A DNA stretch of 25,906 bases from JBDZUZ01 sp040255445 (GCA_040255445.1 JBDZUZ010000034.1:1-25906), one strand, 5' to 3'. Counted from the stretch's first letter, positions 1 to 7,174 are shown. Notes: generated from the letters alone by a model not told the origin. Program-made: numbers and translations.

Positions 1-197
1 AGAGGAGCGAGGCGGCAACGCCGGCACTCCGCCATGACCGCCTGCGCGGCGGCGGCTGTACCAGAAGATCTCTCTCGGGTAGGGGAGCAGGCAACAGCCG
101 ATCATCGACCGGGCGCCCGCCCCTCTTTGCGGGGCGTGCGGCGTGTCGCCGAAAACCGGTCGGTCTACCGGTTCGCGGGAGGCGGCGATCCGTTGCT
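1..197. other. Left edge without a recognisable gene
   Basis: Short open frames here show no family resemblance. The only structure seen is two small inverted repeats. One (118-136) has CGCCCC/GGGGCG arms. The other is listed separately as a weak terminator for the DUF4112 gene. Because the right edge of the window looks chimeric, this edge also deserves caution, but nothing here proves a break. Confidence 0.4.
152..173 (-). terminator. Weak intrinsic terminator-like hairpin after the DUF4112 gene
   Basis: On the minus strand the arms AACCGGT and ACCGGTT (167-173 and 154-160) flank a six-base loop. A run of four T, two of them in the stem, follows. It lies 25 nt past the stop codon of the DUF4112 gene. 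The stem is perfect but the U tract is short, so termination is plausible rather than certain. Confidence 0.35.
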
Positions 198-638
198 TCA
201 GCGGGGCCGATCGGGGCTTCCGCCGCCCGGCTGATCCAGCAACCCGGCTTCCCGCGCGAGCTTCAGGTTCTTCGCGCTTGCACGGAAGGCAAAGTCAAAG
301 ACATCGCCCAACAGCGGGATGGCCCCGACAACGACATCGATCCCGATGTTGGTGAGCATCCGCATCTGAAGGGGCTTGGAAGCACCGAGCGTGCGGGCGT
401 CCTTCACGATCAGCAGGGCGAGGCCCGCGGAGATGAGATCACCGGCTCCCGGGATGAGGCCCAGAAGGGGATCGATCCCGAACGAGAACCCTGTTCCGGG
501 GATCGTGAACTGAGCGTCGAGGATGCGGGCGAGGGTGGCCAGTCGGCGCGCGGCCTGGGCCCGGTCATCGGCCGGGGGCGTGGTCTCGGCGGGCTCGATG
601 CGGCGGGCGAAGGGCGGGTTTGCGGAGTCGTGCGGCAT
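198..638 (-). CDS. DUF4112 domain-containing membrane protein
   Basis: The 146-residue protein has a polar N-terminal 35 residues, then 'LATLARILDAQFTIPGTGF' and the segment 'GIDPLLGLIPGAGDLISAGL'. A second Gly/Pro-containing hydrophobic segment, 'IDVVVGAIPLLGDVFDFAF', follows, and the end is short and charged. The paired 'D..LGLIPG.GD' and 'G.IP..GD.FD' motifs are diagnostic of DUF4112, small integral membrane proteins of unknown function. The ATG at 636-638 is the only good start but has no strong ribosome-binding site. The gene diverges from cydAB and shares its 120-bp upstream region, so it may share the Fur-like site there. The family call is firm; no function is known. Confidence 0.85.
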   Translation of the reverse strand: MPHDSANPPFARRIEPAETTPPADDRAQAARRLATLARILDAQFTIPGTGFSFGIDPLLGLIPGAGDLISAGLALLIVKDARTLGASKPLQMRMLTNIGIDVVVGAIPLLGDVFDFAFRASAKNLKLAREAGLLDQPGGGSPDRPR

Positions 639-652
639 TGCTTACTGCCTAG

Positions 653-667
653 TGAGAATTGTTCTCA
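653..667. promoter_or_regulatory. Fur-box-like inverted repeat between DUF4112 and cydAB
   Basis: TGAGAATTGTTCTCA reads as a 7-1-7 palindrome with 6 of 7 arm positions paired (TGAGAAT / GTTCTCA). That is the geometry of a Fur-family operator (TGATAAT-N-ATTATCA class). A further half-site, GAGAA, follows at 674-678 and pairs with TTCTC at 662-666. The site is 15 bp from the DUF4112 start and 93 bp from the cydA start, so it could control either or both. Sequence symmetry is seen directly; Fur or PerR binding is inferred. Confidence 0.45.
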
Positions 668-759
668 TTTCACGAGAACAGCGATGGGCGGTGGAATCAC
701 GGATAAGGTCATCCGGTTTAGGGCCTGAGCCTGATCGGCGGGCGGAAAGGAGCGTCGGT

Positions 760-2175
760 TTGGACCTCGATGTCGTGATGCTCTCCCGGGTGCAATTCGC
801 GCTCACCGTGATGTTCCACTATCTGTTCCCGCCGCTGACCATCGGGCTTGGCGTGGTGCTGGCGTTCCTCCTCGGCATGCGTCTGAAGACCGGTGATGCG
901 CGGTACGAGGCCGCGGCGAAGTTCTGGACAGGGATCTTTGCCCTCAACTTCGCGATGGGTGTCGCGACCGGCATTGTGATGGAATTTCAATTCGGCACCA
1001 ACTGGTCCACGTACTCGCGGTTCGTCGGCGATGTCTTCGGCTCGGCGCTCGCGGCGGAGGGGATCTTTGCGTTCTTCCTGGAGTCGGGGTTTCTGGGTGT
1101 GCTGGTCTTTGGGTGGAATCGCGTGTCGCCGCGGATGCACTTCTTCGCGGCGTTGATGGTGGCGGTGGGGGGCATCTTCAGCGCGGTGTGGATCGTGGTT
1201 GCGAATTCATGGCAGCAGACGCCGGCGGGGTTCCATCTGGTGGGCGAGGGCGACCAGATGCGGGCGGAGATCACCGACTTCTGGGCGATGGTCTTCAACC
1301 CCAGCAGCGTGCACCGGCTCGTGCATGTGATCATCGGCTCGTTCATCCTCGGGTCGTTCTTCGTGCTGAGCGTGTCGGCCTGGTATCTGCTTCGGGGAAA
1401 GCACATCGACTTTGCGAAGCGTTCGTTCTCGGCCGCGCTGGTGCTCGCGCTGCTGGCGTCGCTCGCCGCGCCGATCTCGGGGCACTTCCACGCCCAGCAG
1501 GTCGCGGAGACCCAGCCCGCGAAGCTCGCGGCGATGGAGGGGCACTTCGAGACCGGTGACGGCCCCGCGCCGCTGCACCTCTTTGGCATCCCGGATCAGG
1601 AGGCGGGGGTGATGCGGTACGGCCTGGCGATCCCGGCGGGGCTGAGCTTTCTCGTCCACGAGGACTTCGAGACGCCGGTCACCGGGCTGAACGAGTTCCC
1701 GCGTGATGAGTGGCCGCCGGTGCTGATCACGTTCGCATCGTTTCACATCATGGTGGGGCTGGGCGTGTGCTTCATCGGGCTGACCCTTCTCGCAGCGTTC
1801 TTCCGCCTGCGCGGGACGCTCTTCGAGAAGCGGTGGCTGTTGTGGATCTTCGTCTTCGCGATCCTTGGGACTTATGTCGCCAACATGCTGGGCTGGATGA
1901 CGGCGGAGGTGGGGCGGCAGCCGTGGGTGGTGTACGGGCTGCTCAAGACGGAGGATGGTGTGAGCAAGTCCGTGAAGGCGAACGCGGTGCTCTCGTCGAT
2001 CATCATGTTCGGGCTGCTGTACACGACGATGCTCGCGCTCTTCCTCTACATCCTCAACGAGAAGATCCAGAAGGGGCCGCAGCCGCTGACCGCCGCCACT
2101 CCGGAGGGGGGCGGCGCACTCGAGGCCGCCGCGGAGCACATCGACCCCGCCAGGCGGCACGCGGCGGACCTGTGA
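760..2175 (+). CDS. cydA: Cytochrome bd-type quinol oxidase subunit I
   Basis: CydA is the haem-carrying membrane subunit that oxidises quinol and reduces O2 to water without pumping protons. I chose the TTG at 760, seven bases after AAAGGAG (746-752). It gives the canonical N-terminus 'VVMLSRVQFALTVMFHYLF' and 471 residues. An ATG-initiated frame further upstream would add an implausible extension. Visible key residues are His20 (high-spin haem ligand), Glu100 and Glu108 in 'EGIFAFFLES', His185/His189 and Met331 as candidate haem b558 ligands, and Lys255 and Glu260 in the Q-loop 'QPAKLAAMEG'. The signature 'GRQPW' is at 385-389. The following 'VVYGLLKTEDGVSKSV' and the short Q-loop resemble the CioA type more than the E. 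coli long-loop type. cydB follows after 46 nt. Confidence 0.96.
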   Translation: MDLDVVMLSRVQFALTVMFHYLFPPLTIGLGVVLAFLLGMRLKTGDARYEAAAKFWTGIFALNFAMGVATGIVMEFQFGTNWSTYSRFVGDVFGSALAAEGIFAFFLESGFLGVLVFGWNRVSPRMHFFAALMVAVGGIFSAVWIVVANSWQQTPAGFHLVGEGDQMRAEITDFWAMVFNPSSVHRLVHVIIGSFILGSFFVLSVSAWYLLRGKHIDFAKRSFSAALVLALLASLAAPISGHFHAQQVAETQPAKLAAMEGHFETGDGPAPLHLFGIPDQEAGVMRYGLAIPAGLSFLVHEDFETPVTGLNEFPRDEWPPVLITFASFHIMVGLGVCFIGLTLLAAFFRLRGTLFEKRWLLWIFVFAILGTYVANMLGWMTAEVGRQPWVVYGLLKTEDGVSKSVKANAVLSSIIMFGLLYTTMLALFLYILNEKIQKGPQPLTAATPEGGGALEAAAEHIDPARRHAADL

Positions 2176-2221
2176 TTGCAGAGAACGACGACCACGAAGC
2201 GCCATCGACCGGGAGTGTGAC

Positions 2222-3241
2222 ATGGACCTGAACCTGTTGTGGTTCATACTGCTGGGTGTGCTGCTCGCGGGGTACGCGATCCTCGACGGCTTCGATCTGG
2301 GTGTGGGCATCCTGCACCTGGTGATCGCGAAGAACGATCACGAGCGGCGCATCATGATCAACTCGATCGGCCCGCTCTGGGACGGCAACGAGGTGTGGCT
2401 CGTCACCTTCGGCGGGGCGTTGTTCGCGGCGTTTCCGGAGGCGTACGCGACCGCGTTCTCCGGGCTGTACATCCCGTTCATGCTGCTACTCTTCGCGCTG
2501 ATCGGCCGCGCCATCGCGATCGAGTTCCGCAGCAAGCAGAAGCAGGGCTTCTGGCGCGGCTACTGGGACTTCACCTTCTGGGGCGCCAGCACGCTCGCGA
2601 CGCTGCTCTTTGGTGTGGCGGTGGGCAACGCCGTCCGAGGCATTCCCATCGGGATGGATCGGGAGTTCTCCGGCGGGCTGCTCGACCTGCTCCACCCGTA
2701 CGCGTTGCTCGTGGGCGGGCTTGCCGTCGCGCTCTTCGCGATGCACGGCGCGATCTACACCTACCTCAAGACCGAGGGCGAACTGCAAGAACGCGTCCAC
2801 CGCTGGGTGTGGCGCACCTTCTGGCTGTTCCTTGCGATGTACATCTTCACGACCGCCGCGACACTCGTGGCGGTCCCGACCGCGACCGCGAACCTCCACA
2901 GCTTCCCGCTGCTCTGGATCGTCCCGGTGCTCAATGTCCTGGCGATCGCCAACGTCCCACGGGCGCTCTACCTGAAGCGTCCGCTGTACGCATTCGCCAG
3001 TTCGTGCGCTTCGATCGCCGCGCTGGTGCTGCTCTTTGGGGCCGCGATCTTCCCGAACATGGTCGCTTCGACCGGTCCGGAGGGCACCAGCCTGACGATC
3101 TACAACGCGGCATCATCACAGAAGACGCTGGGCATCATGGCGATCTGCGCTGCGATCGGCATGCCTTTCGTCGTGATCTACACGGTGATCGTGCTCTGGA
3201 TCTTCCGCGGCAAGACCGCGATCACCGAGCACAGCTACTGA
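2222..3241 (+). CDS. cydB: Cytochrome bd-type quinol oxidase subunit II
   Basis: CydB is the haem-free partner of CydA. The 339-residue protein is almost entirely membrane-embedded and opens with the family hallmark 'YAILDGFDLGVGIL', then 'GPLWDGNEVWLVTFGGALFAAFP'-like sequence and 'GRAIAIEFR'. About eight or nine hydrophobic helices can be counted, as expected. The ATG at 2222 is preceded by GGGAG at a good distance. Its position directly after cydA indicates one transcript. No cydX-like small ORF or cydDC transporter genes lie in the window. No broken or missing segment is visible. Confidence 0.96.
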   Translation: MDLNLLWFILLGVLLAGYAILDGFDLGVGILHLVIAKNDHERRIMINSIGPLWDGNEVWLVTFGGALFAAFPEAYATAFSGLYIPFMLLLFALIGRAIAIEFRSKQKQGFWRGYWDFTFWGASTLATLLFGVAVGNAVRGIPIGMDREFSGGLLDLLHPYALLVGGLAVALFAMHGAIYTYLKTEGELQERVHRWVWRTFWLFLAMYIFTTAATLVAVPTATANLHSFPLLWIVPVLNVLAIANVPRALYLKRPLYAFASSCASIAALVLLFGAAIFPNMVASTGPEGTSLTIYNAASSQKTLGIMAICAAIGMPFVVIYTVIVLWIFRGKTAITEHSY

Positions 3242-3281
3242 CCGGGGGCCCGGGGGCCCGGGGGCTCGGGGGCTCGGCGGT
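3242..3281. repeat. 8-bp GC-rich tandem repeat between convergent genes
   Basis: The unit CCGGGGGC is repeated three times (3242-3265), followed by TCGGGGGC and a decayed fifth unit. It starts at the base after the cydB stop codon and lies between convergent genes. The unit contains GGGCCC overlaps that can fold back on themselves, so it may act as a bidirectional transcription barrier. It is also a slippage-prone tract. Confidence 0.7.
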
Positions 3282-3289
3282 CGGAGGGT

Positions 3290-3589
3290 TCACGACCGTT
3301 CGCGGATCGCGGAGACCAGCTCGTCTTTGGTCATCCCGCTCCGCCCGCTGATCTCGAGTTCCTTCGCGCGGTTGTACAACTCGTCCCTGGTGCGATCCTC
3401 GAGCGACGTGTTCGGGTTCCCGGTCCCGCTGGTCCGTTCGCTGGGCGTGCGGCCCTCCTCGCGGCGCTGCTTGTTCACGGTGCGGGCCGCGATTTCTTCG
3501 GCCCGCTCCTCGCTCCGGCCGCGATCGATCGCGCTCTCCTTGATGTGCTTGTACTGCCGCTCGTCCTTTTCATTCCAGGCGCGTGGCAT
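3290..3589 (-). CDS. Small Rho_N/SAP-like C-terminal protein ('plasmid stabilization protein'-type)
   Basis: The 99-residue, highly charged soluble protein has an N-terminal part 'KDERQYKHIKESAIDRGRS..RAEEIAARTVNKQRREEGR' rich in Lys/Arg/Glu. It is followed by a Gly/Asn-rich linker ('TGNPNTSLEDRT'). The C-terminal helical unit 'RDELYNRAKELEISGRSGMTKDELVSAIRE' has the pattern of Rho_N/SAP-type nucleic-acid-binding folds. Proteins with this architecture are widespread and often labelled 'plasmid stabilization' or 'Rho termination factor N-terminal' without experimental support. The ATG has a GGAGG site upstream (GATGGAGGATGAACG). It is convergent with cydB. The role is unknown; nucleic-acid binding is an inference from the C-terminal pattern. 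Confidence 0.75.
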   Translation of the reverse strand: MPRAWNEKDERQYKHIKESAIDRGRSEERAEEIAARTVNKQRREEGRTPSERTSGTGNPNTSLEDRTRDELYNRAKELEISGRSGMTKDELVSAIRERS

Positions 3590-3717
3590 CGTTCATCCTC
3601 CATCGGTGGTCGGTAAGCGCCGAAGTGCGCAAAGCCCCCGGCTTCTGAAGGATCATGCAACGCGGATCTGAATCTGTCCTGAAACCCGAGTGAAGCCGAT
3701 GGGCCGCTGGGCGGCGG

Positions 3718-3773
3718 TGCCAGGCACGTTCAGCCGGGCAAGTTCAGCCGGGCACGTTCAGCCGGGCAAGTTC
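3718..3773. repeat. 14-bp tandem repeat spanning a stop codon
   Basis: About four copies of a 14-bp unit (plus strand AGCCGGGCAAGTTC or AGCCGGGCACGTTC) occupy 3732-3745, 3746-3759 and 3760-3773, with a diverged copy at 3718-3731. The stop codon of the ANTAR regulator (3758-3760) sits inside the array. Because 14 is not a multiple of three, gain or loss of a unit upstream of the stop would change the reading frame of the protein's last residues. Confidence 0.85.
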
Positions 3774-4414
3774 TCTTCGCCGATGACCTCGCGGGCGATA
3801 TCCACGAGCTTGCGTCGTGCATCGCGGGACTTCTTCTGCAGGGTCCGCATGGCATCGGGCTCGCTGAGCCCCTGCCGCGAGACGAGAATCCACTTCGCCT
3901 GCTCGATGAACTTGCGCTCTTCGAGCCGGTTCTTCAGCGATTCGTTCTCGGCGCGGGCGGCGACGAGCTGGCGGTACCGCTCCCATGCGACCTGGATCGC
4001 CGCGTTGAGCTGGCTCTCGGGTGTGGGCTTGACGAGGTATCCGAACACACCGGCGCTCTGGGCGGCACGCACGTTCCGCTCGTCGGAGTAGGCCGAGAGA
4101 ATGACGACCGGGATCACGAGTTCGTCAAAGACCTGGCGCGCTGCGGTGATCCCGTCCATTTCCGGCATGCGGATGTCGAAGAGCGCGAGGTCGGGCGTCG
4201 CGGTGCGGGCGATCTCGATCGCGGCCTTGCCGTCCATCGCCGGTCCGACGACGGTGAACCCCAGATTGCCCAGCGTGAGGGCCAGGTCCATCGCGATCAG
4301 GTGTTCATCATCGGCGACCAGGATCCGCTCGGGACGCTCCGGGAGCCGCGCCGGGTCGAAGAAGCGGGGCGATGGGCCGCTGGAGGGAGTCGTCGAGGCG
4401 GGGGTCGAGGTCAT
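3758..4414 (-). CDS. Response regulator with ANTAR RNA-binding output domain
   Basis: An N-terminal receiver domain spans about residues 29-145. Its acidic pair is Asp35/Asp36, the phosphoacceptor Asp80 is in 'LALFDIRMPEMDG', and the switch Ser107 and Lys129 ('YLVKP') are present. After a helical linker comes an ANTAR domain (about 158-215), ending 'KKSRDARRKLVDIAREVI'. ANTAR proteins of the AmiR/NasT/EutV class bind paired hairpins in nascent RNA and prevent premature termination. The start codon overlaps the histidine-kinase stop codon (ATGA), so the two are translationally coupled and very likely cognate. The C-terminal 'EENLPG' lies in the 14-bp repeat array. Length (218 aa) is normal for the family. 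The RNA target is unknown. Confidence 0.92.
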   Translation of the reverse strand: MTSTPASTTPSSGPSPRFFDPARLPERPERILVADDEHLIAMDLALTLGNLGFTVVGPAMDGKAAIEIARTATPDLALFDIRMPEMDGITAARQVFDELVIPVVILSAYSDERNVRAAQSAGVFGYLVKPTPESQLNAAIQVAWERYRQLVAARAENESLKNRLEERKFIEQAKWILVSRQGLSEPDAMRTLQKKSRDARRKLVDIAREVIGEENLPG

Positions 4415-5946
4415 GAAACTGATTCCTTGGTGGAGACGCTGTGAAGGCCCGGTGGTTCGTGCGTCGAAAGGAGCGCATCAAGTCGGCATGTGAGCCCGCA
4501 AGGGCGGAAGTCGAATTCGCAGTGGCCGCGCAGTTCACTCGCGGCGAGGCCGCGGATCAGCGTGAGTCCGATGCCCGGGTCCTTGTGAGGCCCGAGGTCA
4601 CGGGGAGTGTGTTCCTCCCAGCACAGATGAAGCATATCGGCCTTGCTCGAATTGTCGTGCTCCCATGTGATTGCAATGAAGCCATCTTCAGAACCGAGCG
4701 CGCCGTGCCGGAGGCTGTTGGTGAAGAGCTCCTGGATGATCATGGCAAACGCGCCGGCTTGCGACGGCTGGATGAAGGTCGGCGGTCCGGAGATGCGTAC
4801 GCGGGGAGCGTTCGTGGGGTTCCCGGTGTCGGGGCGGAGTCTGCCGAGCAGATCGGTCAGATCGACCGCGCCGTGGCTGCCGTCTGTGACGGCCTCGTGC
4901 ACACCCTTCATCGCACCGATCTTTCCGCGCAGGGCCGACGCGACGGAGGCGTCGTCGCGCCCGCCGCGTTCATATATGGATATCAGCCCGAGCAGCGATG
5001 CAAGGTTATTGCGGACCCGGTGGTTGAGTTCGGCGAGCAGCGCCCGTTCGCGTTCGAGCATGCGCTTCCGCAGGGCCACGATCCGCTTGAACCGGTCGCG
5101 CTGCAGGCGCAGCCGCGCCTCGGCCTTCCGCGGCCGGGTGATGTCGCGGGCCTGGATGACGAAGCGGTACGGTTCGCCCCGGGCGTCCCGCACCAGCGAG
5201 ACGGCGACATCGACCCAGATCCACCGGCCGTCCTTGCGGCGGTAGCGCTTCTGGACCTGCCCGCTCGAGACCTCGCCGCGGAGGAGCCGGCTCATCAGCA
5301 CGAAGTCCGCGCCGCGGTCGTCCGGGTGTGTGACCTCGGGGAAGGTCATGCGACGCAGCTCGTGCGCTTCGTAGCCGAGCATGCGGCACAACGCCGGGTT
5401 GACGGTCAGGAACTTCCCTTCGGTCGACTCGACCGCGATGCCGATCGGGGCCGACTCGAACGCGGCGCGGAGCAATTCCTCGGTCTGCGCGAGCCGCTCC
5501 TGCGTGCGGTCGGGTTCCGCGGCCGGGCTCGACGGCGACGGCCCGCTTGTTGGGTGCGATGCGTGCGTCGTCTGCGGCCGCGCCCGCCGCGGCGCCGCGA
5601 GAACGCCCACGATCACCAGGACCGTCAGGCCCAGCGCCGCGGCAACCCGGGCCGAGCCGGGCAACCCCAGATCTGTCGCTGCGAGGGTACCCAGAGCCGC
5701 CGCACCCAGACACACGACCGCGGCGGGCCACCACGCCCGCCCCGGTCGGTCAGCGTCCGCCGCGATGAGGTTCTCACCGCCCGCGAAGGCGCTGGATTGG
5801 CTCGTCCGGGATTCCACCGCCGCTCCGTTGGGGCCGGAGCGTCCGCCCGCTGCGGACGCATTCGGATCGATCGCGGCGTCTTGGGCGCGATGCTTACCGT
5901 CCGTGCCGCTCCGCGCTCGACGCGCAGAGTTCGGCCCAGACCGCAT
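4411..5946 (-). CDS. PAS-containing HisKA_2-type sensor histidine kinase
   Basis: From the ATG at 5946 the product is 511 aa. A disordered 65-residue head is followed by two hydrophobic helices (about 72-92 and 100-118). A PAS domain with PAC tail spans about 155-270 ('FESAPIGIAVESTEGKFL', 'GYEAHEL', 'YRRKDGRWIWVDV'). A coiled linker leads to the HisKA_2 block 'LLAELNHRVRNNLASLLGLI' with phosphoacceptor His309, then an ATPase domain with N-box 'QELFTNSLRHG' and 'DPGIGLTLIRGL'. HisKA_2 kinases commonly partner ANTAR regulators, and the regulator follows with a 4-bp overlap. The start is uncertain. ATG 5946 overlaps the upstream 90-aa ORF by 53 nt without a clear ribosome site; a GTG at 5817 behind GGAG would remove only disordered sequence. 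The PAS ligand is unknown. Confidence 0.9.
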   Translation of the reverse strand: MRSGPNSARRARSGTDGKHRAQDAAIDPNASAAGGRSGPNGAAVESRTSQSSAFAGGENLIAADADRPGRAWWPAAVVCLGAAALGTLAATDLGLPGSARVAAALGLTVLVIVGVLAAPRRARPQTTHASHPTSGPSPSSPAAEPDRTQERLAQTEELLRAAFESAPIGIAVESTEGKFLTVNPALCRMLGYEAHELRRMTFPEVTHPDDRGADFVLMSRLLRGEVSSGQVQKRYRRKDGRWIWVDVAVSLVRDARGEPYRFVIQARDITRPRKAEARLRLQRDRFKRIVALRKRMLERERALLAELNHRVRNNLASLLGLISIYERGGRDDASVASALRGKIGAMKGVHEAVTDGSHGAVDLTDLLGRLRPDTGNPTNAPRVRISGPPTFIQPSQAGAFAMIIQELFTNSLRHGALGSEDGFIAITWEHDNSSKADMLHLCWEEHTPRDLGPHKDPGIGLTLIRGLAASELRGHCEFDFRPCGLTCRLDALLSTHEPPGLHSVSTKESVS

Positions 5947-6166
5947 CGATCATACGGTCGCAGGCGACTTCCCACGCATGGTCGTGGTGACGCACCGGCT
6001 CGGAGAGTTCCGCGTGCACACGGGCCATCAGCGCCCGCCTCCCCGGGGAACGGAACCCGCCGGTGGGCGTGCCGGCATCGACCAGCCGCAGGCGCGGCCG
6101 GCTGAAGGTGCGGGCGTGCGTCAGTTCACGGGGCTTGAAGGGTCTGGACAGAGTCAACGACGCCAT
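5894..6166 (-). CDS. Small conserved-looking protein of unknown function, upstream of the kinase
   Basis: The 90-aa protein is read from the ATG at 6166, chosen because AAAGGAT lies just upstream. A longer in-frame extension exists but lacks a ribosome site. The N-terminal half is basic and Pro/Arg-rich; the C-terminal half 'RVHAELSEPVRHHDHAWEVACDRMIDAVWAEL' looks like two amphipathic helices. I recognise no family. It is first in the apparent transcript with the histidine kinase and ANTAR regulator and overlaps the annotated kinase start, so a role as accessory to that system is possible. The start site and coding status rest on ribosome site, helix pattern and position only. Confidence 0.55.
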   Translation of the reverse strand: MASLTLSRPFKPRELTHARTFSRPRLRLVDAGTPTGGFRSPGRRALMARVHAELSEPVRHHDHAWEVACDRMIDAVWAELCASSAERHGR

Positions 6167-6375
6167 GATCGGATCCTTTCTGATCGTCCCAGTCGAACCG
6201 GTGGCCGATCCTCCCCTCCCGAGGCGGATCACGACCGGCGGTGCAGCCGAAACAACCACAGTGGCGTTCGGAACCCGCGTCTACACAACACGGGTTGTCC
6301 AGGCCTTTGCCACGCGCCGTCATGGGCACGCGACGGCCGCGCCGGGTCTACCGGGGCGGCCTCCTTGGCCAGGGT

Positions 6376-6397
6376 CGAGCGGCCTCCGAGCCGCTCG
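6376..6397. promoter_or_regulatory. Perfect 8-bp stem with hexanucleotide loop in the leader
   Basis: The arms CGAGCGGC (6376-6383) and GCCGCTCG (6390-6397) enclose a six-base loop (CTCCGA on plus, TCGGAG on minus). ANTAR proteins recognise pairs of hairpins with hexanucleotide loops having A at position 1 and G at position 4. The minus-strand loop has G4 but T at position 1. It is a candidate structured element only. Confidence 0.35.
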
Positions 6398-6433
6398 TTC
6401 TCCTGCTCCCATCCGAGGAGATTGATCGGCGTT

Positions 6434-6455
6434 CCGTTTATCCCGTGTTAAACGG
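6434..6455. promoter_or_regulatory. 7-8-7 inverted repeat, possible operator
   Basis: CCGTTTA and TAAACGG are perfect complementary arms separated by eight bases (TCCCGTGT). The AT-rich arms stand out from the GC-rich surroundings. It is about 270 bp ahead of the 90-aa ORF on the minus strand and could be an operator or part of a promoter. No regulator is identified. Confidence 0.4.
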
Positions 6456-6608
6456 ATGGGCAATTGCCACGGCCGCCGCGGTCTGATCCGCGTTTGCAGC
6501 CCGCAAACCGGGTTCGCACCCCAGTCCGGTAATGTGTGATGCGCGTTCTCGGACGCGAGGTACCGGTTATGGGGCCTCCCGCCACGCTCATCGCAACGTG
6601 ATCGGACC

Positions 6609-7100
6609 TTAGCTCTTCATGTTCACGAACTGCAGTGGGACCGGCAGGCCCGCCCCCTGCAGCATGGTCATGCACGCCCGCAGGTCGTCGATCTTCTTCC
6701 CGCTCACCCGGACTTCCTCGCCCTGGATCGAGGGCTGCACCTTCAGGTTCGTTGCCTTGATCCGCTTGACGATGTCCTTGGCCTGGTCCTGGGTCAGACC
6801 CTCCTGGATCTTGACCTCGCGCTTGAGCATCCCGCCCGAGGTCGGCTGCGGCTCTTTGAACTCGAAGATGCGGGCATCGAGGCCGCGGCGGACGGCGTTC
6901 TGCGTGAAGGTCTCGCGGATCGCCTCCATCTTCATCTCGTCCTCGGTGAGGAGCGAGAGCTTCTTCTCCTTGCGGTCCAGCTCGATCTCCGTCTTGCTGT
7001 TGCGGAAGTCGAAGCGCGAGGTGAGCATCTTGCGGGTGTTGTTGACCGCGTTGTCGACCTCCTGCATGTCGACGCGGCTGACGATGTCGAGTGATGGCAT
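6609..7100 (-). CDS. yajQ: YajQ family cyclic-di-GMP-binding / nucleotide-binding protein
   Basis: The ATG at 7100 gives 163 residues, the normal YajQ length, beginning 'MPSLDIVSRVDMQEVDNAVN'. Other hallmarks are 'TSRFDFRNSKTEIELDR', 'RRGLDARIFEFKEPQPTSGG' and 'IKATNLKVQPSIQGEEVRVS'. The product ends in the typical 'VPLQFVN' motif. YajQ proteins have two RNP-like folds, and some members bind c-di-GMP and modulate transcription factors; the biological role varies between species. Upstream frame sequence (7101-7313) is not YajQ-like and is excluded. It is transcribed alone, behind a 17-bp palindrome 58 bp upstream. A GATAAT hexamer at 7130-7135 could be its -10, though no matching -35 is evident. 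Confidence 0.95.
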   Translation of the reverse strand: MPSLDIVSRVDMQEVDNAVNNTRKMLTSRFDFRNSKTEIELDRKEKKLSLLTEDEMKMEAIRETFTQNAVRRGLDARIFEFKEPQPTSGGMLKREVKIQEGLTQDQAKDIVKRIKATNLKVQPSIQGEEVRVSGKKIDDLRACMTMLQGAGLPVPLQFVNMKS

Positions 7101-7157
7101 GGCGCTGGTCCTGTGAAGTAGCTGCAGATTATCGGTCGGCGCCCGCACGCGTTGGCG

Positions 7158-7174
7158 CGGCAGATTTTCTGCCG
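7158..7174. promoter_or_regulatory. 17-bp perfect palindrome upstream of yajQ
   Basis: The arms CGGCAGA (7158-7164) and TCTGCCG (7168-7174) flank TTT. The repeat is perfect and lies 58 bp upstream of the yajQ start, just behind a possible GATAAT -10. It may be an operator, or a hairpin in a plus-strand transcript that ends at the terminator at 7320. No known regulator consensus is matched. Confidence 0.45.

Larger units (their letters stand above)
6167..6608 (-). other. 442-bp leader/intergenic region with several hairpins
   Basis: No gene is apparent. Reading toward the signalling genes (minus), it contains a 7-8-7 inverted repeat (CCGTTTA/TAAACGG, 6434-6455). It also contains a perfect 8-bp stem with a six-base loop (CGAGCGGC/GCCGCTCG, 6376-6397), arms GTTTGC/GCAAAC (6492-6508) and AACCCG/CGGGTT (6281-6305). 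A weak promoter-like pair TTGCCC-17-TAAACG overlaps the 7-8-7 repeat. A long structured leader ahead of an operon encoding an ANTAR protein is suggestive of autoregulation, but the hairpin loops do not clearly match the A1/G4 ANTAR consensus. Confidence 0.4.

Noticed and set aside
154..173. Hexaloop hairpin as an ANTAR target
   Set aside because: The loop is AGACCG on minus (A1 but C4) or CGGTCT on plus, with no second hairpin nearby; a weak terminator is a simpler reading.
4441..6105. Long plus-strand open frame (554 aa) opposite the histidine kinase
   Set aside because: It is a GC-rich shadow: low-complexity Arg/Ala/Pro composition with no domain, while the minus strand encodes clear PAS and HisKA_2 motifs.
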